Positions 57,999-64,000 of a stretch of DNA of 64,000 bases are shown piece by piece; within the stretch, counting starts at the first letter, position 1; each line of letters starts with the position of its first letter. The stretch lies in assembly GCA_023935145.1 (NCBI GenBank), contig CM043700.1, forward strand, positions 140,333,328-140,397,327. Reading direction: 5' to 3'. The stretch comes from Bretschneidera sinensis. Its lineage: Eukaryota > Streptophyta > Magnoliopsida > Brassicales > Akaniaceae. Position numbers and translations under genes: made by a program. The notes under the pieces are model-generated. The model was given only the letters and a program-made list of their open reading frames with translations, made no database searches and was not told the origin of the DNA.

Positions 57999-58351
57999 GG
58001 CTATAAATGACAAAGAAGAAAGTGATAGGAAGAAAAAAGGAAAAGGAAAGAAAAGAGGATCAAAAACACTTTCTTTCAATGAAAAGTAAGAGGAAATAAA
58101 AGTAAAAAGATTGGAATTTTCTTTCTTCACATTCAATTTATAATTCTCACAAATTGGAAGAATTGAGGTGCAGAGAGTAAAATAAGCTTCTTTTTTTGTC
58201 ATTTTTTTTCTCTATTTTTAGTTTTTCATCACTTCTACCAAACACATGCGAAAAAGATTAGCAGTTTATTTGCTTCTCATTTTTCTTCTTCCCCTCTCTT
58301 CCTTACTATCACTTTTCTTTCCTCAGTATCTCTCTTCTACCAATCAGAGCC
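57999..58351. mobile_element. Tourist-like MITE, copy 2
   Basis: 353 bp, with ends GGCTATAAATGACAAAG and (complement of the right end) GGCTCTGATTGGTAGAAG. Flanked by TTA on both sides (57996–57998 and 58352–58354), the 3-bp duplication typical of PIF/Harbinger MITEs. Size and ends match copy 1 at 5200–5554. Confidence 0.72.
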
Positions 58352-60653
58352 TTATCTATATGCACCATGTGAGAAAAATGTTTTGGATTTATGAAGACTT
58401 GATGGTTTAGCTACCAATTTAGAGACTAGTAGTTCCAGTTAAAGTCTAGTCATTGTTTTATCTCTTCTGGTTCAGAATAGGGGAAGGAACTTGCTGCCTA
58501 AGCAGTACTTTCACTATCTTTGTGCTGTGGGTTCCTCACAGAAAATGGCATCTAGGATGGGAAAAATCATACCATGAGTTGCGTGATGCAGCAAAAATCT
58601 TAGGAATTTGATGTTGAAAAGATTATGATATAAAATGACAACCTTGAGACTTAGACATGTCACCTAATTCTTCAGTGTGTTAAGTTTCATTCTTTCATAT
58701 TGAATTAATTTAATAAGCATTTATAGGAAAAGAAACTCAACCTAATAAGCTATAAAAATCTATTATCGATGTCTTAAAAGTCATGTTGTTAGACTAAGCT
58801 CGTTAAACTGTCTAATTAAGATGGGTAGCTTTGTAAAGGGAGAAGACACTTTTTTGTAACTTTATAAAAGAAAAAAATTAAGTTATTGAAGAAAATCATA
58901 ACTTTTTTTTTTTCTTCTAAAATAGCCTTTCCACTTGAATCGATCCATTAAGATTTGGTTTAATTATAGCAAAAAAAAAAAAACTGGATTATTAGGAATA
59001 TTTTAGTCAATTGGGTCTCTATCCACTCCAAGTCTTTTGGAGAGATGCGATAAGAAGGATATATAAACCATTCATTTGCAGATCCTCGTGAAACTAATTC
59101 TGAACTAAACTTTACAGCATGTGATTGTTATGCCAATTTTTCAAATGGTGATGGGATGGGTACCTAAATTTTTTTTTTTGAGAAATTTTTTTTTAGTTTT
59201 TAAAATGTAACCCATTTTTTATTCTGGTCTCATTATTAAAATTTTCTCAATTTATATCATGAGCTATTGATTGCATCTCATTTTGATCTTTATATGATAT
59301 TTCGATAAATTTTGATCAAGAATTATCAGATTGGTATGCTGACCTACATAACATTTACTAACATAGCTCAAATCATATAGTCCCTAAAACATGCCTCTTG
59401 AAAAGAGCAACGCAAAAAGAGAATTAAAAATAAATCAGTGTAACGAGCTCAAAGATAGAAAAAATGAAAAAGTTTGCAAAATCAAAGATATAACCATAAA
59501 AAGAGAACAAATCAAAGACGTAGATGTTGTGATTTTTAATTTTAAGTGGGCATTTACTTTGACGGAAAATGAAAATGGTTTTATGAAATTAAAGCGAAAG
59601 GGTTTCGGGATTTTATACTTAGTCATTGAAAAATAGAAAGTGAAAAATCAACAAATTATCTCTGTGCAAATTGAGTCAAGATTGTACTGATTTGACAAAT
59701 CTCGATCAAAATTAGTTAGAATTTCATCAAGGGAATTTAAGACTAAACACTATCGCAGAGATCAAAACAAAAAAAAAGACAAATTATATTTTCCTCTACA
59801 TATAGTCTAGTATATCAACATCAACATATGAGAGTCGTTGTTTTGAAAACCGACAATAGCCGACATTGACTACAAAATCATTTAAATATTGATTAGAAAA
59901 AAGTAGATCAAATTTTTCCGAAGTCAATAATATGGGTGGGCCATCCAGAGGCCCAGGACAAATAACATTTCAGTGGACGCCAGTGTCTGATTTTTGTTTT
60001 TTCCCTTCATTCTCTGGAGAATGTATGGTTGTGTTCGCTTATCTTACATTCAATTCCTTTGATATTTTTCAAGTGCTTCATCATGTAGTAATATTTGTTT
60101 AGTAATGATTTGTTAATATCTTCTTGATATTTTTTAAATATGCGAGTTAAAAGAGTTAACGGAAAAATAAAAAAAGGTAATAAAAAAATCAGATTTCTTG
60201 ATTGAATTTAGATTTAAATTTATAATGCGATTGAATTTCATTAAAGATTTGAAATTCGATTTCAACTTACATTTACTTCATTTTAATTCATCCTAAAAAA
60301 TCCAAAGAATTGAGTAATTGATAAGCAAGAAAGTTTTATAAAAATAATAATAATGATAAAAAGCAACAAAGGAAAAAGACTAGAAGGTGCACGTACTTAT
60401 TAAGGTGATAAGTAGTTCGTCATCTACACCATACAACGCCCTTTGGCCTTTTAGTCATTACAGTTATTACCGTTCCTATCATCAAGAGTGCAGAAAAGAT
60501 AACGTGACAAAATTGAACCAGTCCCCAAAAAAAAAAAAAACCACTTCTCATCTTCAAAATGAACTAATTAAATGCGCTTTTAAGTTTTACCCCATGACCT
60601 GAAGATCTCAAAGCACCACCTTTTTTTTTTCTTTATCAGTACAGCATCATCTT
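58352..60653. other. intergenic, no gene seen
   Basis: AT-rich. The ORF at 59391–59636 is Lys/Glu-rich and has no domain. Poly-T and poly-A tracts occur at 58903–58912, 58972–58983 and 59168–59180. Confidence 0.5.
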
Positions 60654-60660
60654 TATAAAT
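60654..60660 (+). promoter_or_regulatory. TATA-like box of the MFS gene
   Basis: TATAAAT ends 40 bp before the ATG at 60701, so the leader would be very short. It may be coincidental in AT-rich DNA. Confidence 0.4.
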
Positions 60661-60700
60661 TTTCATTGAAATTAAGTCTCTTTTGATTGCTGCAACGAGT

Positions 60701-63700
60701 ATGCAAGCTTTAACAGAGAAATTAAATGCCTTTGTTAAAAACAGATGGCTGGTTTTCGTGTGTGCAATGTGGGTTCAGTCCTTTGCAGGGATTGGGTACT
60801 TGTTTGGGAGCATATCACCTGTTATAAAGAGCACCATGGGTTACAACCAGAGGCAAGTGGCTCTATTGGGTGTAGCCAAAGACTTGGGTGATAGTATTGG
60901 ATTTGTGGCTGGTGGGTTCTGCGAGGTCTTGCCCATTTGGGCAATTTTGCTTATTGGTGTTGTGCAGAATTTTGTTGGGTACGGTCTGGTTTGGCTTATT
61001 GTTACTGGTATATTGCCTGCTTTGCCTCTATGGGTGGTGAGTTTAATCGTTTTCTTCTCGGTTTTTTTTAGTTCTGTGTTTGTCTGCTTTTGAGCTTCTT
61101 CTTTGTCTGTTTTTGTGTCTTAGTTACTTAAGTTGGATTACCATATTGGGATTCTGAGAGGAGTTTGACTTCTCTTCTGGCTTCGGGGTTATCTGGGAAT
61201 TTCGATTCCACTCTCTGGGTTCTTATACAATTCTAATTTCTCTTTTAAGGTTTGAGCAAATTATGATTTGTGATGATCTAGTTGGAAGTAAGCAGTTGGT
61301 AGTCTGTTAATTAAACTAAAATTTGAAATATAATTGTCGTTTAGATTTTTTGATCCATTGAGAATTGTGAGGTGGGGATTGACATGTAATTTGAAAATAT
61401 TAGATGGTTCTGTAAATTGTCTCTTAGTTTTTCATTATTTCCAAGTGAATTGTGTGGCGTGCATGTTGCTGTTGTGATTTGATCATAGAATTCTAATTGG
61501 GAAAGTGGCATAACTAAAAATTTCTATATCATTGTATCTTAACAGAGAGGTTTTGTTATGCCCTGTATTTTGACAAAGGCTCTAACCATTTAGACATAGA
61601 AACTTTAAAATTTCTAACCTTTTGCCGCACCTTACTATATCAGTAATGGGTGAATCAAAGCTCAGGGCTATTCGACAGCTTAATGTTTGGTGGGCAAGAA
61701 TTTTTCTGGCATATTTTGCTAGATCTGCATGCTATCATACGACTGAAACGCATAAAACTAAGGGGTCTAAAATTTTTTTAACCTGTTTTTCTGTTCGGGA
61801 ATTCTTGTGTCCATAACTACTGCCTATCTGACTGAAGCTAGAGCATTTAGTAATTTTCCCTGTGTTAGAGGAAGTCAGTTGTACTGAAGAGCACTAGATT
61901 AGGGCTAGTGTTTACTGGTCCTCCATCTTGGAAAATGCAAGTTAGGAGAGCTAGTTGCATCTTATCTGTATATGGTACATGTTTGTGGAAATTACAGTTA
62001 ATATCTCACTACTTTTAAGACTGAAATTAAATATCTAGTTTGATTTTCAGAGAATGAACTGTTATATCACTTTTGAACTTAACTGGTGGAGCAAATGTGT
62101 GCTTCTTCCGTTCATTGTCTAGTTCAAAGAAGCTGGTGGAGTTTTCTTCAACTATCTCACATTGGTGAAAATTTTAACAAAGTTTTAGTATGCAGCTGTG
62201 CGTTGCTATATTTGTAGGAACAAACGGTGAGACCTACTTCAATACTGCAGCTCTTGTTTCATGCGTGCAAAGCTTCCCCAAAAATCGGGGTCCTGTTGTA
62301 GGGATACTTAAAGGGTTTGCAGGGTTGAGTGGTGCAATTTTGACTCAGATTTACGCTATGATTAATGCCCCAAACGAATCGTCGCTGATTTTCATGGTTG
62401 CAGTTGGACCATCAATGGTTGTCATTGCTCTAATGTTCATTGTTAGACCTGTGGGGGGTCACAAACAAATTAGGCAATTTGATGGTTCAAGCTTCTTATT
62501 TACATATTGTGTTTGCCTCATTCTGGCAGCATATTTATTGGGAGTCTTGGTGCTTCAGGACCTAGTTGATGTAAATCAGAGTTTGGTCACATTGTTTGCA
62601 GTACTTTTAGTTGTTCTCATATTGTTGCCAGTTATAATCCCCATTATATTGGTTTTCTCCTTGGAACCAAGACCTCTAGTAGAGGAAAGTCTTCTTCCTG
62701 AGCCGGAGAAACAAGAAGGTAACTCAGTGCAGAATGTAAATGAGGTCATTCTAAGTGAGCTTGAAGACGAGAAGACTTCAGAAGTAGACTTACTTCCAGC
62801 ATTAGAAAGGCGGAAACGAATTTCTCATTTGCAAGCTAAACTGTTCCAAGCTGCTGCAGATGGAGCAGTGAGGATCAAGCGGAGAAAAGGCCCACGTAGA
62901 GGAGAAGATTTCACTTTATTACAAGCACTAGTTAAGGCAGATTTTTTGCTTATGTTTGTGTCCCTTGTACTAGCTTCTGGATCTGGTTTAACAGTTATCG
63001 ACAACATGGGTCAGATTTCTCAATCTCTTGGGTATAGCAATACGAGTATATTTGTATCCATGGTCAGCATTTTTAACTTTCTTGGCCGTGTTGGTGGTGG
63101 GTACTTTTCCGAGACTATAATTAGGTATCTCACTTCATCAAAAAACACAAGCTTCTGTAAATTTTCCTTTAACTAGCACATGATTTCCTAATACTACTTT
63201 CCTTGCTTGTGTTTTTTACCAGAAAATTTGCCTACCCAAGACCGGTAGCAATGTCTGTGGTTCAGGTTATCATGGCAATCGGACTCTTCTACTATGCCAT
63301 GGGTTGGCCGGGAGAAATTTACATTGTGACTGTCTTGATAGGAATGGGGTATGGTGCCCATTGGGCAATTGTGCCTGCTGCAGCTTCCGAGCTATTTGGA
63401 TTGAAGAGCTTCGGTGCTTTGTATAATTTTCTTACATTGGCAAGTCCTGCTGGTTCTCTGGTATTCTCTGGCATCATTGCTAGTGGTATATATGATTATT
63501 ATGCAGGGAAACAAGCTGGGCTGCAACTGCAAAATTCAAGTCCCCTTGTTGCAATCCTTCTTAAGGAGGAGGAATCACTTACTTGTGTAGGTTCCATATG
63601 CTATTCTCTCACTTGTGGGATCATGTCAGGACTTTGCATTATTGCCATGGTCTTGAGTTTGATCGTTGTTTACCGGACAAGGAGCGTTTACACCCAACTC

Positions 63701-63721
63701 TATGGGAAGTCTCGCAATTGA
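60701..63721 (+). CDS. nodulin-like major facilitator protein (NFD4-like)
   Basis: Three exons (60701–61036, 62196–63124, 63223–63721) join in phase to 587 aa. The first part is the nodulin-like domain (FAGIGYLFGSISPVIKSTMG, GVAKDLGDSIGFVAGGF, then GTNGETYFNTAALVSCV and GPVVGILKGFAGLSGAILTQ). A long hydrophilic loop at about 275–345 is rich in Glu and Lys (LLPEPEKQEGN, RIKRRKGPRRGEDF). A second membrane half follows with MGYGAHWAIVPAAASELFGL. About twelve membrane segments are expected. Relatives include Arabidopsis NUCLEAR FUSION DEFECTIVE 4-like proteins, whose substrates are mostly unknown. I use the first ATG; upstream sequence in frame has no ATG. Confidence 0.92.
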
Positions 63722-64000
63722 GTTGCGGGCAGAAGGAACTAAAGATCGTTTATTCATTAGTATATTGGTGAGAAGAGTTTTATTGGTCTTAAATTCTTAC
63801 GTTGTCTGCTGGGAAGTTTGCTCTGGGAGAGAGCTGGTGCATATGTTACTTCCAGAAATGGAGAATGAGCAAACCAGCGGACTTCTTCGTTATTCTTAAA
63901 GTATTAAAAAAACCAGGTAAAGTTTTTTTTCTTTACTTTGAATTTGGATTGAATGTCTTACCTGCTTTGGAGATATAGTATTTTTTTTTTATACCGATTC
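63722..64000 (+). other. 3' UTR of the MFS gene
   Basis: Follows the stop at 63721. No further gene is seen before the window ends. Confidence 0.6.

Noticed and set aside
1..64000. CRISPR arrays, bacterial operons, ribosomal RNA or organellar DNA insertions
   Set aside because: Looked for and not seen. The tandem repeats lack short repeat–spacer structure, and no rRNA or plastid/mitochondrial genes were recognised.

Overview
The window is nuclear DNA from a dicot plant. It is AT-rich, its genes have many GT–AG introns, their products are plant-specific or plant-typical, and plant transposons fill the spaces. The species cannot be named from the sequence alone. I rebuilt the multi-exon genes by hand from splice sites, checking that phase stays consistent across every junction.

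Layout. 1–6.4 kb: a four-copy satellite-like repeat, a MIR171 hairpin (minus strand), a solo LTR and a MITE. 6.5–17.0 kb: a mitochondrial gamma-carbonic-anhydrase-like gene (minus strand) whose single 9.8-kb intron holds a decayed Ty3/gypsy element with an intact 5-bp target duplication. 17–31 kb: a small DUF761 gene (+), a complete seven-exon MIKC-type MADS-box gene (−), and two tRNA-derived SINEs with 14-bp and 13-bp target duplications. 31–38 kb: a DUF3339 membrane protein gene (−) and a composite of related LTR sequences. 38–46 kb: a 14-exon CBS/PB1 protein gene (+) whose introns carry a LINE fragment, a short SINE and a Pack-MULE with a captured fragment of a MORF8-type RNA-editing-factor gene. 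48–51 kb: a non-specific phospholipase C gene (+). 52–55 kb: Mediator subunit MED30 (−), tRNA-Ser(UGA) (−) and a truncated LINE. 55–64 kb: a thylakoid lumen protein gene (+) and a nodulin-like/NFD4-like major facilitator gene (+).

Gene order matches, from memory of the Arabidopsis map, parts of two duplicated Arabidopsis segments. One carries gamma-CAL1, DUF3339, CBS-PB1 and MED30 (AT5G63480–63510). The other carries NPC6, DUF3339 and gamma-CAL2 (AT3G48610–48680). The genes have separate housekeeping roles (respiratory complex I, transcription, lipid signalling, plastid lumen, transport) and do not form a pathway. The most unusual items are the Pack-MULE, the MIR171 locus, the SINE cluster and the composite LTR array. 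I saw no CRISPR array, bacterial operon or organellar insertion.
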